Below, one piece after another: positions 24,829-38,086 of a DNA stretch of 64,000 bases (the stretch's first letter is position 1; every line of letters begins with the position of its first letter). A program made the translations under genes and the position numbers. Where the stretch lies: assembly GCA_007844125.1 (NCBI GenBank), contig CM017555.1:28395658-28459657 (forward strand), in the 5' to 3' direction. The DNA comes from Sinonovacula constricta. Its lineage: Eukaryota > Mollusca > Bivalvia > Cardiida > Solecurtidae. The notes beneath the pieces were generated by a model. It did not search any database and had not been told where the DNA came from. It saw only the letters and a program-made list of their open reading frames with translations.

Positions 24829-27518
24829 ATGCCGCCGTGCAATATGTATTCGTTTGTGTTACCCATGTTGCTTTTCGCGTCAACAGTCGTCCGGCCGACA
24901 CAAGGCAGTGTTTGGCATACCAACCAAACTAGACTAGACCCACTGACTTCGGATGTGTTAGGTCCAGTTTCAGCCAAGTCTGCGGTATCCTGCATCAGCT
25001 ATTGCATAAATCTGGAGATCTACTTCTTCGTCTTCTACTTTGTTGATGATACTCAGTCGTGTTACTGCAGTAAGGAGCTGGATACACGACCTGAAAACCT
25101 GAGTGTACCTTTGATAACCTATGGCTATCAGGTAAGTCATCAGGTAGTCCCGTGGGTGACGTTTTAAGTATGTTTTACATCTTACTTCATCTTAATATTG
25201 GGGTTATTTACCAAAAACATAGGGACTGTTATAATCAACTTTGTGTTTGATTCCAGAAAATCATCACAGTGACACAATTAAGAATTAAATTATAGTGATA
25301 TCCATCTTTTTGGTCGCAAATGACCCTAACAAATTTCCTGATAGCATCACTGGCGCACCGTATGTCAGCTAGAAACCTGCTCATATTAATTCCGACCACG
25401 ACCCGAACCAAGGCGGTAACATGGGCTCCAATGTCCGCGACATAAAATGTTAACTAAGGCGCCAAATGTAGGGCTCCAACGGGTTCGATGTAACGTCATA
25501 TTGCCTCTTTCTTTATCGCATTGAGACGCACACAGCTATTAATTCTTTACATTATTGTGCAATTTAATATTCCATATACAGTATATAATCAAATAGTACT
25601 GGCTTTTAAACACATGAAGATAATACATGTTTGTTTAGTATTTACGATGCTATGTCTCTAAGAGTCGGTTCCCGTACTTTTAAGTAACGCCCTGAGGTCA
25701 TGTTTGACACCTTCATATATGTGTCTCTCACCATTACCAAATACTGTATCTGACTGGCTGATATATGTTCTTGTATGTGGACATATCGATACAGCATTAT
25801 CATTTTATGTAAAATTTAATAAATTGAAATAAAACGTCCAATTTTAGTTTCATATGTTATCAGCTTGGATATGAAGTAAGAGTCTAACGTCTGACTCTAT
25901 TTATCCAAATAATATTGTTTAATACTAAAATAAATTCCCTTTCTTTCCTTACAATATGTGAAACTGTAAGTGTGCTAGTTGGATTTATTTTATATCATGT
26001 CCACATTGGATGGCAGTTGTAGAATAAAAAGGTAATGTAAACGGATTTTAGGGACACCCCTAATTTGTGGTGTGGACTCAAATGACCGGGTTTTACTATT
26101 TGTGTATATACTTTTTCTAAAATTACCATAACAAAAGTCAACATCAAATATTGCATCCGTAGTCGTTGCAATTATTCAGTGTGTATTGTTTATACCTGCT
26201 TTCTCTTGTTTATCATACATTTTAAATGAGAAAGTTTATTTGTTGAACAGAGTGTGACGTATTTTTTTAAGTTCAAATGTCAGGATACACAGAACATATT
26301 TTACCGTAAAGGAAATTTGTCCTGTATCATACTATCCGTTTCTTGTTCCTCCAATCACACACTTGCTGCAATACATTAAAAAGACAATATACATTCAATA
26401 AATATTGAATTAGTACTTTTGTTAAGAATATGTTCGGCTATATGCCATTTAAAAAAGCTTGGCACTTAATTCTGTTTCGCCGTCGTCTTTCTCTATATCT
26501 TTCGATTTGTTTTTAAACCCATTTTATGTTTGTCTCTATCTCTCCCACCTTCTCACTCTCTCTCTATCGCTCTTTTTATCTCTATCTCTCCCGTTTTCTC
26601 TTTTTATGGAAAAAGTTATCACAAATCAGAAGAGATAAAACTAGTGTTTTGTTTTTACAGTAACCAATTTAACGTTTGCCGAATGTCGATAAAATAGACC
26701 TTTAATAATGAATGGCACTATGAATTTACAGCTATAATAATCTTTCTATACTTCAGCCAGTACTTTTAGACGTATTTCGTTGATTCTTTCGCAATTAAAG
26801 ATTGTATGTGCTATTCATACTACATGTATAATATTTAATTGATATCAAATATATATCGTATTTCCTTTGATAAATCTAGATAGTTCCGAGGGACTGCCTC
26901 GATATATATGAAAGAGGGGACAGACAGGACGCAATGTTTCTCATTGAGCCAAACCCGGGTTTCCTTGCTACAGCCTGGTGTGACCTAACGAATGGTGGCT
27001 GGACCGTAATACAGCGACGCCAAGATGGGTCGGTGGACTTCTATAGGAACTGGTCGGATTATGCCGCCGGGTTTGGAGATCCCTCGGGAGAGTACTGGCT
27101 AGGTCTGGACAACATACATTACCTGACGCAAAACACGACGGAGCTGCACATCTACATGCAGACATTCGGAGATGTTTCGCCTATTGACGGCTTCGTACAA
27201 TACAGTAATTTTAGTGTGGCCAACTCGTCCATGAAGTATCGTCTTAGTCTCCAGGGCTATGAAGGTAGTGTTCAGGATTGTATGCTTGTGGGCCACAATG
27301 AAATGATGTTCTCGACCTATGATAACGATAACGACAACCTGGCAGAGGGTCATTGTGCGGACTACTGCAAAGGACAACGTATGTCAAACTAGCAATCTGA
27401 ATGGACTTTATCTCTCTGGTGTACACACAACGTACGCAAACGGTATCAACTGGAACACTCCATGGGGAAAGTTTTACTCACTAAAAAAACTATCATGAAA
27501 GTAAGAAGAGTACAATGA
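24829..27518 (+). pseudogene. Second FReD gene, frameshifted near its end
   Basis: Exon 1 is 24829-25131 (101 codons, same length as in the first gene; CAG|GTAAGT donor). Exon 2 starts at 26880 after TCTAG and is also phase 0. The N-terminus has a signal peptide and the same C-x3-C-x18-C-x-C module. The FReD runs from VPRDC through GGWTVIQRRQDGSVDF, GEYWLGL and DNDND. At about 27373/27374 an 11-nt deletion relative to the first gene removes the GGWWY core and shifts the frame to TAG at 27390. Downstream, the old frame is still intact: [15 protein letters not shown] and IMKVRR, ending at TGA 27516-27518. A second disabling change is not seen, so the break is recent, or this is a sequencing error or a truncated 271-residue protein. 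A shortened FReD without the WW core and last strands is unlikely to fold. Confidence 0.82.
26520..26600. repeat. TC-rich degenerate tract in intron
   Basis: TCTCTATC and TCTCTCTC words lie inside the 1.75-kb intron of the second FReD gene. Low-complexity, imperfect. Confidence 0.5.
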
Positions 27519-29244
27519 GTACAATTAGACGATTCAAAATTTTAACTCTTCTGGGCTGTTATTTTTACGTCATGAAAAACATGTATGCAATGACATGTGT
27601 GAAAATGTTGTTAAACTTTATTTATATCTAATTAGTGTATGATTATGACTACTAACAAAAAGTCGAATATATTAAGAGTATATATTTATAGCCCAAAAGT
27701 CAGCATTATACTTTTCTTTTATTATGAATTGATTTTTTTTTCTTGAACCTTATTTTTGCATCATGCTGTGATCATAAAACGATACAACAATTATAAACAA
27801 CTGCTTGAAACAGAAACTGGGAATCGTTGCTTTTAAATAGCATAAACGTCCGAAATGTACCGACTTGTGAGAGTTTGACAGCCGGTAAATATGACGTTTC
27901 GCCTTATGACAATTGTGTCGCCTATACTATGAATAACCTTTTTGCTTTTACACAAATATTGATATTGATCCCGAACGTGAGTACAAACGCATTTCGAAAG
28001 GGAACATTCAATGCAACTAGTAAATATGTATATGTGTATACTGACAACGAAGCACTGCTCATGGTGGTTTCTGCAGTGTATGCTTTTGGAGACAACGGCG
28101 ATTTGCATTAGAAAAAAACGCCGGCAATTTCATTTTACAATAAATTTCTACTTTAGCATCCTTCATATATGTAAGGTATGATCATGGTGACGGTTCTAAG
28201 ATGTCAACTTTTTATCCTTGTCTCTAGGTGTATACTATCTCGTTTCAGTGGTTTTGTCATTTTTTCATATTTTTCACATTTGCTTGTATGTGCTTTTTGT
28301 TATGTTACCTCACCATACATTTTTGCGGTGATAGGCCCTGTTTATAATAACCGATTGAAAATAAAACCCTTTTGACGCCAAGATCCGATGTAAACTTGCT
28401 CTTGCAAATGAACAATAAACACGAGTGTAAATGGTATGCGTAAAACGTAGTTTTGCTGGTTGTTTGTCTGCTGTTGTTGTCCATTTTTACTATTTAAGAT
28501 TTAATAATATCTGTGGTAATTCACAAATAACTTTCTTATAATTACAGATTAAAACACTAAATAAAAACATATAACAATAGTGTAAATGGTATGAATCAAT
28601 TTGACGCTGGAATAAGTGCTCATAAGTTCATCACGTGAATCTTTTGAGAGTCGGCCATGCTGATGACCGATCAGGGGAGAATGTGTAAATCAGTTTTACG
28701 GTTCACTATCATTGCAAGCTCCCTGTGTGTCAATGTTAAAATTATTTATCTCAAATTTGACCCACTGAAAACTGCTGATACCATGTCAGCCCGGATATAT
28801 GTTAAAGTGGTCATCATTTATAAATTTAATGTTTGCATCAATATTCTCATTTTACCAATAAAAACACAAAATCCAGATAACGTCAACTAATCATCGCTTT
28901 GACTTGAGAAACGGTCGGATCGAAAATTGCCGGTAGGGTGGTATTCCAACTGGCATGCTGGGCGAAGGCGTTTCAACCTAATCCTTTGTGTTATTTCTAT
29001 CACCGCCAAGACGTTTGGCCTCTTCGATGTGTCTGTACATTTTATGAAAAAAAATCAATACTTAGTGATAATTAAACCATCGCTGAAGGTGTCATTTAAA
29101 AGTAGTTTTACTGATTCATAATCTTTAATTTCCGAATACTCTGGTGAATCCTAAGAGCTCTTTCCATTAGCTTTAAAATGACACATTCCTTTTCAAAGGT
29201 GTATGGACATTAAGAAAGTTATGTTAATATCATTATGATAATTA
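27519..29244. other. Non-coding stretch downstream of second FReD gene
   Basis: It continues the duplication: about 27785, about 28503 and 29067-29107 match about 4716, 5160 and 9325-9370 in unit A. The 94-residue frame at 27827-28111 has no domain and is not kept in unit A. Confidence 0.4.
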
Positions 29245-29425
29245 CATAGCTCCAGATAAGATGAGTGTTCAACATACTTACTTCTTTATTCACAATTTAA
29301 ACCCTATTTAGTTGCTACTAAAATATATCGTCTCATTTGAGTACCAACTTGAAAGGGTTAAAATAAGAATTGAGGAATTATTGTGATGTTTGAAGTTTGA
29401 TTTATGCATCTTATCTGGAGCCCTG
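29245..29425. mobile_element. hAT-like MITE, about 180 bp
   Basis: Left end CATAGCTCCAGATAAGATG and right end CATCTTATCTGGAGCCCTG are inverted complements with few changes. CAGGG-type ends are typical of hAT-superfamily elements. The 8-bp flanks (GATAATTA, TAATTCGC) match only partly, so the TSD is decayed or the ends are slightly misplaced. No coding capacity. Confidence 0.5.
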
Positions 29426-32022
29426 TAATTCGCATTATTTAAAATGACAATTAGAAGAAAAAAGTGTTTAATAATTAAACAATAATTTATTATATCTATA
29501 TTGCTTCTTGTAGCTCGTACCAAAAGCTTTCCATTGATACCTTGCTTTTGTAAGTTGATCAAAGCATATAAAAGTTATGCTTATTTATATGTTGGGTCCA
29601 ATGACCTAGGTCACAAGCTGTCTATTGTTTTTTCCCAGTTAATATAGGAACATGATTTTCTCGTTTTTGATATTGAAAATGGCACAAAATAATTCTTGGC
29701 CTAGAGAATTGGCTCTTATATCATTTTAAATGCTTTCTTAAGACCTTTCCATTGGTAGGACTATTTTTCAATAAGATATCTTTGTTGTTTGTGTGTGTGT
29801 AACACAGCTACTCAGTGATGCATATATGTTAGTTGTTTCATTTAGAGCATTAACGTTTCTTTTTTTTAATAAAACTTCTACACTTTAATTTGTTCTAACA
29901 TGCACTACATTTATTGTGGATTTGTATTACTTGAAAAGTATTGGCTCATCTGACTTACCGTTTATTTATGCCTGTTTATGTACACTTGTGTGATATATAT
30001 TGTCTCTGTGTTGCTGTGTTTTCTGGCATATATATGTTATGCTTATGCAAAACATCTGCATTTTTTTTAACAAAATTAATATTACCTTATTAATAAAAGT
30101 TTTCTGTGACAGGGTTATACTTCTGTTTTCTCATACCGTATATGGAAAGTTTCAACTGTCAAATCATCCAGCAAAGATGCCTGCCAACTCCCAAACATCT
30201 TAACATGTTGCTTAATGACACCATACATCAAATGTTTAATAGAAATAATGCGAGAGAGAAAGAGAGAGAGAGAGAGAGGGAGAGAGAGAGGGGGTCGCAT
30301 TGAGGTAGGATTTTATTCCTTCGCCGACAAATATTTACAGCAATCACAAACTATGTGATATACTGCAAAATATATTTAAAACGCATGTCTAGAATTTATA
30401 GCTTTAGGTTAAAAACTGACAACATATATACAGTCTGTGTGATACGAACTAAAAGAGTATAGGTGTGAAACGGTTCTTGATTCAAATACGAACGCTATAT
30501 TTAGAAATCTGCTTGGACCTAACAGTACCGATTCGTAAGCGGTAGATCTGGTTTTAGAAAAAAAGAAAACGTGCATTTAACTGTAAAGTCAAATGTGGAT
30601 ATTCAATGGATTGTTAAAAAAAACATTTTTATTATTTGATTACATCTTTTCTATGAGACAGCCTTACTTTCTTCAAATTGCATAAGCTACTTAACATGTT
30701 AAAAATACCGAAGCATGTACCGGGAATCTAGTTTTGCTATTATTAAGCTATTCCTATTGCTATAACCTACGAGGTTGTTTTTTCGAATGTGTACTGAAAG
30801 GGCCAAAGATGATGCAAACCTTATTTTCATTGCAACTAAATATAAAGATTGACTGTCACAAAACATGTTATTATGAACATTATTTAAATGTAAATATGTA
30901 AATATATTAATTTAGGACCATACATAGAGTTGAAGTAAAACATACATACTTGCGTGTTTATAAACATATGGTGTGTGTTCATTAAATGATACAATCTTGA
31001 ATAGTTACGTAATAAATCAATTTATTTTCCCTCATAAAATTAATCAAAAGCATATTTTTAAATGTTGGCCTTTTAAGCCCCCAAAAAGGCCGTAAAAAAG
31101 AATGGTTTATATTAAATGTATATATGAACCACTTTCCCTGTACCAGTCCTACAGCTATAAAGAAAGAAACCTCGAAGCAAACATACTATTTAGATTAAAT
31201 GTGCCACTTGATTGGGTATCACATTTTACATCGGGTTTGGTTATATGTACAATTTATTTGCGGCAGTTTTATTTCGGTCGTTAGCGTCTTAACGCTATAA
31301 CTTAATATGACTGCCTTTTCACCAAGACTTCTAACAACACAGAGCAAGGATGCGAGACATCTAGAGAACAAAGAAGAAGATGGCCCTCCTGGGACTTCAA
31401 CTGGCGATCCATTTCATAGATGTTAGAGTAACGAGCCGCATCTTTGACGAAAACTAGACTTTATTCTACTTTGCTGTTTGCCATATTGTCTGCTACATCT
31501 GTAAGTGCAAGCTGTATTGTTAACTTGGCTGCCTTTGTTAAACAAGCCACCAAACAGGTGGTAATTCGAATTAATGAATGCTAGCATTTTCTTAATTGTA
31601 ATCTGATCTTTACTCTTGCAAGCTACAGAAAGTATAAAACGGAGTTTATCTGAAAAGGGCCTGACAGAACAATGTATTGCCGTTACCTATTACAATATTC
31701 ACTTCGCAAAAAACTTGCCCCTCATCCATGAATTGTATGACCCAATTTTGCATAACATTAGCTAGAGTAACATTAACGTAAATATATCCATTCTAAACTT
31801 ACAGTAGACTGTGTATTGTGCCTTCAACGTAGGAACTTTTATCTTTTAACTTTGTATATGGAATTTATATTTATGCTTTTTGAATATGCATGTTTTTTTT
31901 AAATAATTTTCATTATTAATAATTTACTTTTCCATTTGGGTTGACGGTAGATGGTTAAAATCAATCGTCAATGCGTGCTTGTCATGTGGGAATTGTCCCT
32001 GTTTACAATACACAGATTCATA
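29426..32022. other. Non-coding stretch
   Basis: No confident gene. A short (GA)n array lies at 30250-30293. 30950-31030 matches unit A near 11090-11170 (ATCTTGAATA and ATCAAAAG words). Confidence 0.4.
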
Positions 32023-32261
<239 letters not shown>

Positions 32262-32344
32262 CGTACCTATTTAGGCCGAATTCGACAAAAACAATAAAAC
32301 CGTTGTTCATACATTACAGACAATAATACTTAGAGATAATTTTA

Positions 32345-32872
32345 CAGTTTCCACACTGGAAAGGTAAATGCAAAGCCACAAGTCCTTGCAAAGTGTGCAT
32401 TCTCTGTACGTTAAAAAAGGGGACATAATTATATTAATTACAGGTGAGATGCCATAGCTGCATAGCCTCCCGCTGCCATTTGACTCAGCATATGACGTGG
32501 TTTGTATATCCTGTTTCTACAACCTGTTGAATTGCTTTTATTATATGAATGTTCCTAAACAAGCCTAGGATAAGAGTTAAAATGAAGACGTCTCCTCATA
32601 AAATTAAATAAAGAACAACACAAATAAGTTAAAGCAACTAGAAGACATTAACAATATAAAAACAGGCACATATGCAGCTTCAAATAATACACACGGACCT
32701 GAATCTGCTGACATTAAAATACTAGCACAAGCCGAAGTTTCATAATGTCATTCACAGCTGGTGGACGGTATTTGAATCCCAAATTCTTTGATCTTACGTA
32801 TTAATGTTGGTATAAAATATAGTGTCCTGCAAATCACAATCCAGATGCCCAGTGTTGCAAACGTTCCTGTCG
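32345..32872 (-). repeat. Dispersed repeat, inverted partner of 40050-40445
   Basis: On the minus strand the order is CGTTTGCAACACTGGGCATCTGG, TGCAGGACAC, ACCAGCTGT, CAACAGGTTGTAGAAACAGG, ACAAATGGCAGCGGGA and a TTAATATAA...GTCCCC block. This is the order of the plus-strand copy at 40 kb. No TIRs or coding domain were recognised; it may be a non-autonomous element. Confidence 0.65.
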
Positions 32873-33151
32873 GTGAAACTAGAATGAAAGACTTAAAATC
32901 ATTCATATACTTAATAAACACAATTATTTTGCAAGGCATTCTGTCGACGAAAACCTTAAAAGCAGACCAATAATGCTAATTTAGACTGGTTTGTTTAACA
33001 CAGTGATTCATGAATGTGCTGTTTGTCTACTAGGTATCACGCAAATATGTTTCGTCACATGGCTCTAGTTCGTAAACTAGAGATACATCCATCTCGTTTT
33101 ATACCTATTACAAATATATAACGCAATAAAAGCTATCTGTATTATTATAAA

Positions 33152-33660
33152 TACGAGGGGCATTTAAAAAGTATTAATCAGTGCGATTTTTTAACGTTAA
33201 TCCGAGCGTAATTGGTACATGTTATACATGTATGGAAAGATTTGACTCTCCTCTACAGTTACGTGCACGAAAAACCTACACAGTGAGCGCAATGTTCACT
33301 TGAATCGACTACGGTCAGGTACACTGCAGTTAAAATGGCAGATAAAGAGGACAATTCTCAAGATGAGCAAAGAGCGTATTGTACAATACGCGCATTGCTT
33401 GGCGTTGCTGCACCTGATATTAAATCAGACTTAGACAAGGTTTATGGGGACAGTGCCCTATCGTATGCCACAGTTAGCAGATGAGTCCGTCTATTTACCT
33501 CCGGTAGAGCGTCGATAAAAGATGAGGCCCTTCCTGGCCGTCCAGTTACAACAATGACTGACGGAAATATTGCCACTGTTAAAAAGCTGTGGAAGATGAT
33601 GCCCGCTGTACAGTGGAGGAGATTAGTAATGTATGTGGCATTATTAGACCATTTCAAACA
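33152..33660 (+). pseudogene. Broken mariner-type transposase, N-terminal HTH part only
   Basis: A TIR-like end TACGAGGGGCATTTAAAAAG follows TA at 33152. ATG at 33335 opens a frame with DEQRAYCTIRALLG, VYGDSALSYATVSR, VRLFTSGRASIKDEALPGRP: the N-terminal helix-turn-helix region seen in mariner/SETMAR-type transposases and GVQW3-like proteins. A TGA at 33482 replaces the expected Trp, and a +1 shift near 33585 moves the reading to VEDDARCTVEEISNVCG. Similarity ends about 33655; no catalytic DDD/D region or right TIR is present. It is an inactive fragment. Confidence 0.72.
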
Positions 33661-35989
33661 TCCAGTGCGCATGCGCCAATTTATATCTCGCGCTACGAGA
33701 CTTGACCCGTTTTCTCGAGATTTTCAAAACTGGGGGCTCTTGCGCAAATGATTTAATCATTTGTGTCCGTACCAAAATATGTTATTGTGATTTAGTAGGT
33801 CGTCTCGTTGATAATACGCTTGCATGTTTTGTTTGACGTCATACGACGTAAACCAATCGAACAGTTCGTTACAGAAACTGGCGGATGTATTTTAACCATT
33901 TTAACCATAAAAGGTGATGGTTAACAACGCCGTTCGTTTGACATTGATGATAGCAACAACAACCCATTTTTATAAATGACAAAATATGATCAAAACTACA
34001 TTTTCTTAAAGTGCTACTCATGCCAATTAAAAAATGTATAGGTTTCCCATGTAGATGAATAACATAATTGTTCTGATGGACCAGAAAATACAAAAAATCA
34101 ACCTTCCAAAAAAGGTCAATTTTTAATTTCAAGGAAATTCTGACCACATATATTATCTAACCAAATAAAGATACAATAAACACAAACTACTGTTCTGTTA
34201 ACTAGTCAGCTATATACACATCGATTTTAACTGTACCTGAACATTTTCAAAGAGGTATTCATGTCTGACAGTAACGTGTTATATCCAAGAATTTTAGGAA
34301 AGTATTGCTCATTACAGCCACATGTTATCGTTAAAATGATTATCTCATATAAACATGAACACATGCTGTTTTGCCGAAAACAGGCACATACATAAAGTCG
34401 CATAAAACAAACAACTTTCTTAGAAAACAAGTGTTTATTTTTTTCGGTTTGCACATATTAGCGCCAATTAACGGCTGTTAACAACATTGTTCACGCACTT
34501 ATAACATGGAGTCGCTAATTACATCACTGTGATTTTAATTTCTTCAAGGTTGTAAAAAATAAATGCGATGTCATTTCTTTTTGGCGCGGAGGACTCTCTG
34601 GCTAATACTGCAACATCAAAGAAAATTCTGGGAAACCATCGACGGTCACTATCATTTGAAGTCGCCGAAAAGAAATATTTTTGTTTCAACTGACCGACCC
34701 ATTATTTCTCTAATACTGTGTAACATGATATCGATCGATAATTGTCTTCAAGCTGCCATTTATAAGATAGAGAGGGTGTGAACGTTGGGTACTGTTGAGA
34801 AATTAAAAATGATAGGTACACGTGAACGGCGTGTGTTATAAAAAAAAACGCATCGTTATTGACGATTTACCTTCGCGGCATAAATATAAGTTCTAAAGGA
34901 GTGAGAGTGGAGGGGGGAAACTGTACTATGTAGTAATATTTCAGACCCCGCATGTTTTAACTTATATAAATACCCTTACAAACTTCTTTTGTCCATTGAA
35001 TGATAATAAACATTTCTATAAAGGAATTATTTACATTTAAGGTATGGATTAACTAAAAACGAATAGGCGAGCTATTGAAATAATACATTTGCAATAAATA
35101 CGAGATGAAAATATACATTAGATTGTGTTCCTTGAAATCCCCACATCCACGTTTCCTCTTCCTTAACGAAAAAATAGTGGGGTTGGGAAAGGGTGCACTA
35201 TTGTGAGTACTGCTAAATATAGCGATAGGTCCTTTTATGAGCCAAAAGATATATTTTAGACCTTAGTGTTTTGTCCTTTTTGTTGTCCTCGCGTAAGTCA
35301 ATGCATATTGCTCTTTAAATGGTGAAGGTCACAAACCACACGACTGCCATATGGTGACAGTTTCAAACACAGCTGCATAGCGGATGCATGTGTTCTTGTA
35401 AAGGGGAAAAGACGCCAAAACACGGTCACACTTCCTGTCCACTAGACAAACAAGGTGTCATATAACTGCCAATTAGCTTAATTAGTTGGGGTGTCCGCTC
35501 ATGTCTTAAAATTAGGGATTCAATTAGAGTAGAACTTTATGATGGTATAAAAGGGACCCACGCGCATAGAGAAACATAATATGAATTTACAAAACGATAT
35601 ATTTTAAATTAATACATTTCTATCTTTAAATGTGTACAAAATTTAAGTACCCGGTAGGGCCCACTTTAGACAACATTTTGGCATAGAACAGTCAAGCCAT
35701 GAATGGGAAAATAAGACGTAGCCAGGCGTGTAGACCCTCAATCAAATAGTTGCAAATCAAGTACATTCAAAAGTTGTATGCAGATTTTTAATCGCGATCC
35801 ACGAATTCCTATTAATCATATATACGTAATACATTATGGGACCGATGCATTAAAAAATAGGGATTTTGATACCATTGTCCAAATTTACAACAATGTTCAT
35901 TATAAGATATATAACAATTAGGATTAGAAGCATAAGAAAATTTGCTTGACAAAGATCCATACCCCTGTAACTAAAGTAATGATGATGCA
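33661..35989. other. Non-coding stretch
   Basis: No exon, RNA gene or named repeat recognised. Several frames of 60-90 residues are open but have no domain or signal. Confidence 0.4.
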
Positions 35990-36148
35990 AATGAAGGTGA
36001 TGCTGCTGCTGCTTCTGCTGATAATGATGACGGTGATACCGATGCTGTTTATTATGTAAATGGTTAAAACGGTTACGGTGATGCCCATTTCGATTATGAT
36101 GTAGATCGTGATGGCGGTGATGCTGCTGCTGCTGCTGCTGCTGCCGAT
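35990..36148. repeat. Degenerate GCT/GAT trinucleotide array
   Basis: GATGCTGCTGCTG and GGTGATGATG words. The minus strand reads His/Gln-rich (HHRHHxxHH, QQQQQQQ) in a 151-residue frame with no flanking domain. A real low-complexity exon cannot be excluded but is unlikely. Confidence 0.6.
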
Positions 36149-36910
36149 GTGTGTTTGACATAAAGAATAGGGAAGATTTTAAAGGACTACTGGAAAAAAA
36201 ACTAAATCCGTGAATTTTTTTATTGAAATAAAATTTAGTAGCGTATTGACCTTTTATAAAATAAATTAGCTTGGTATCCATGATGTAGAAAGTTGATCCC
36301 AGCAAAATATCATTGTGTTTCTTGCTGCCATCATCTGTAAACTGACAAACGTATCACATTCACAATGTATCCTGAAATACTATACTGTTTTCTATCAGTT
36401 AAATGGGACAGATCTGAATCTTGATGACTAAAAATGGCGGATATGAAAGACGTATGACGTGTTCATTTTCCAACGGTTGCTTTGATGCGTTTAAGTGTCT
36501 GTAGGTAGAAAATTTAATTTCTAAATTGTCGACGGCAATACTTAAATAATCCTGGAACGAACTTCATGTAAACACAACTTTGCAAGGCCATTTCAATTTA
36601 CTAAAATTAAGTGATGTTCCTGATTCCACGGCGTTTATAGTGAATTATAACAGATGACCGATCAATAGGGGAGGGCTGGAAGTCCGCAGCTTTCGAGGGT
36701 CCACTTAAATATTATGGAAATTCTGAAGAAGTTGGTCAGCCTATAATTACTGTCTTTTTACACAAAACAGTTTCACGTCAAATGCAAGTAATTTAAGTTA
36801 CTTTAATGGCGTTATTTAACACTTATGATCATATTGTATATATCTTTATAGTTTATTTTATAACTGGATATTTTGTATGTGTATTATTTCATTTTATTTG
36901 TTTTAAAACT

Positions 36911-37138
36911 TTAGGAAGTGCGAGGTTTGAGCGCTCCACAAAACAGGTTTAAGCACCCAAGTCAGTCCTTTTGCCTACTGACCGTTCCAATGCGGTAACA
37001 GATGGTTTTTCTTGTGTGTTATGTCTCGTCTCTGTGTTTTTGTCACATTTACATTTACCCTGTTTGCATTTGTCTGGAGGTAGTTTAGATTTAAACACCT
37101 GTGGAAATTTTTAAAGGCCCTTTCTTATTTACCTATTT
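36911..37138 (-). repeat. R1-related dispersed repeat, minus strand
   Basis: Plus-strand text GGAAGTGCGAGGTTTGAGCG, ACAGGTTTAAGCACCCAAGT and GACCGTTCCAA is the reverse complement of the R1 3' half. A subfamily-specific part follows (GTTATGTCTCGTCTCTGTG, TTTACATTTACC, GTGGAAATTTT). 47810-48042 is its closest relative. Confidence 0.75.
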
Positions 37139-37742
37139 ATTTGGAAAAATTAATAAGGGTTTAAATTAATACAAGTATATGGCATAAACAGATGTATTAT
37201 TCGGTTTATGAAATCTTCCCGTCCTATCCACAAAACAAAGGTAACAATATCTAGCTCCATACCAAGCATCATTTCTGGCCTTGACAATCTACTGCACAGT
37301 TTATATTCTAAAAATAACACGAAACTTTTAATATAATTCTACACGATTTATTTAGCTAGCTTGCAATGTTTTCTATGGCACTGTTTCAGTTATTTATTAT
37401 ACAAGCTTGTTATTGTTGTTAAAATGTGTTGCCACATATAATTAGACGCAGTTTAAAAATACTGACGACGATGCAACGATATGAAATTACCTTTAATTGT
37501 GAATACTGATCCAGAACTGTGGAAGGCTGGCTTGAACAAATAAATGCAAGATTTGTTAAGAAATAAAATGGCATAACCCGTGGTGATTTATCTGCTTGTG
37601 CTGTTTCCTCATACAGTCTTGTGGTTTTTTTTAATAGTTATGTCTACATTGGAACTGCTTATACAGTGCTTGATTTCAGCTGATACTAACTAGTAACCAG
37701 TTAAATAATATTGAAATACACATTATACCATTAGATTGATTT
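37139..37742. other. Non-coding stretch
   Basis: Contains one member (about 37490) of a degenerate set of similar blocks that recur near 38320, 38665 and 39550 (T(A/G)TTGATCCAGA-like words). No gene seen. Confidence 0.35.
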
Positions 37743-37754
37743 TAAGTTCTTACA

Positions 37755-38074
37755 CCGGACCTGGTAGCGCAATCGGTAGAGCGTCGGCTCCAGGTACGGG
37801 AGTCCCGGGGTTCGATCACGGGCCGCGACATACCAAAGTCGTTAAAAATTGTAGTGGCATAGCTCCCTTGCTAACGCTCAAGCAAATATAAGGGTAGTTC
37901 AACGACTGATTGGCCCGGTTTTAGGATAATGTGACTGGGTGTGGTGTCATGCCAGGTGTTCACGGCATGTTATACACAGTGAAGTCAGCACTATATCTGC
38001 TTCAAGTGGACACCGTCTCCAGTTAACTGAGATACTGATGGTGGGACGATAAACACAATAAACAAACAAACAAA
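37755..38074 (+). mobile_element. tRNA-derived SINE, full length, plus strand
   Basis: Head GGTAGCGCAATCGGTAGAGC (A box) and GGGGTTCGATCACGG (B box, one change from canonical). The body is shared with 16617-16937, and the tail is AATAAACAAACAAACAAA. A 12-bp TSD, TAAGTTCTTACA, lies at 37743-37754 and 38075-38086. The minus-strand frame crossing it is not a gene. Confidence 0.9.
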
Positions 38075-38086
38075 TAAGTTCTTACA

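Noticed and set aside
25320..25470. Possible decayed SINE in the second FReD intron
   Set aside because: CGACCACGACCCGAACC-like words resemble a reversed B box, but no boundaries or second copy were found.
26968..27426. Minus-strand frames opposite the second FReD exon
   Set aside because: Shadows of the plus-strand FReD coding sequence.
35850..36305. 151-residue His/Gln-rich minus-strand frame
   Set aside because: Composition follows the GCT/GAT trinucleotide array; no start context, domain or unit A counterpart supports a gene.
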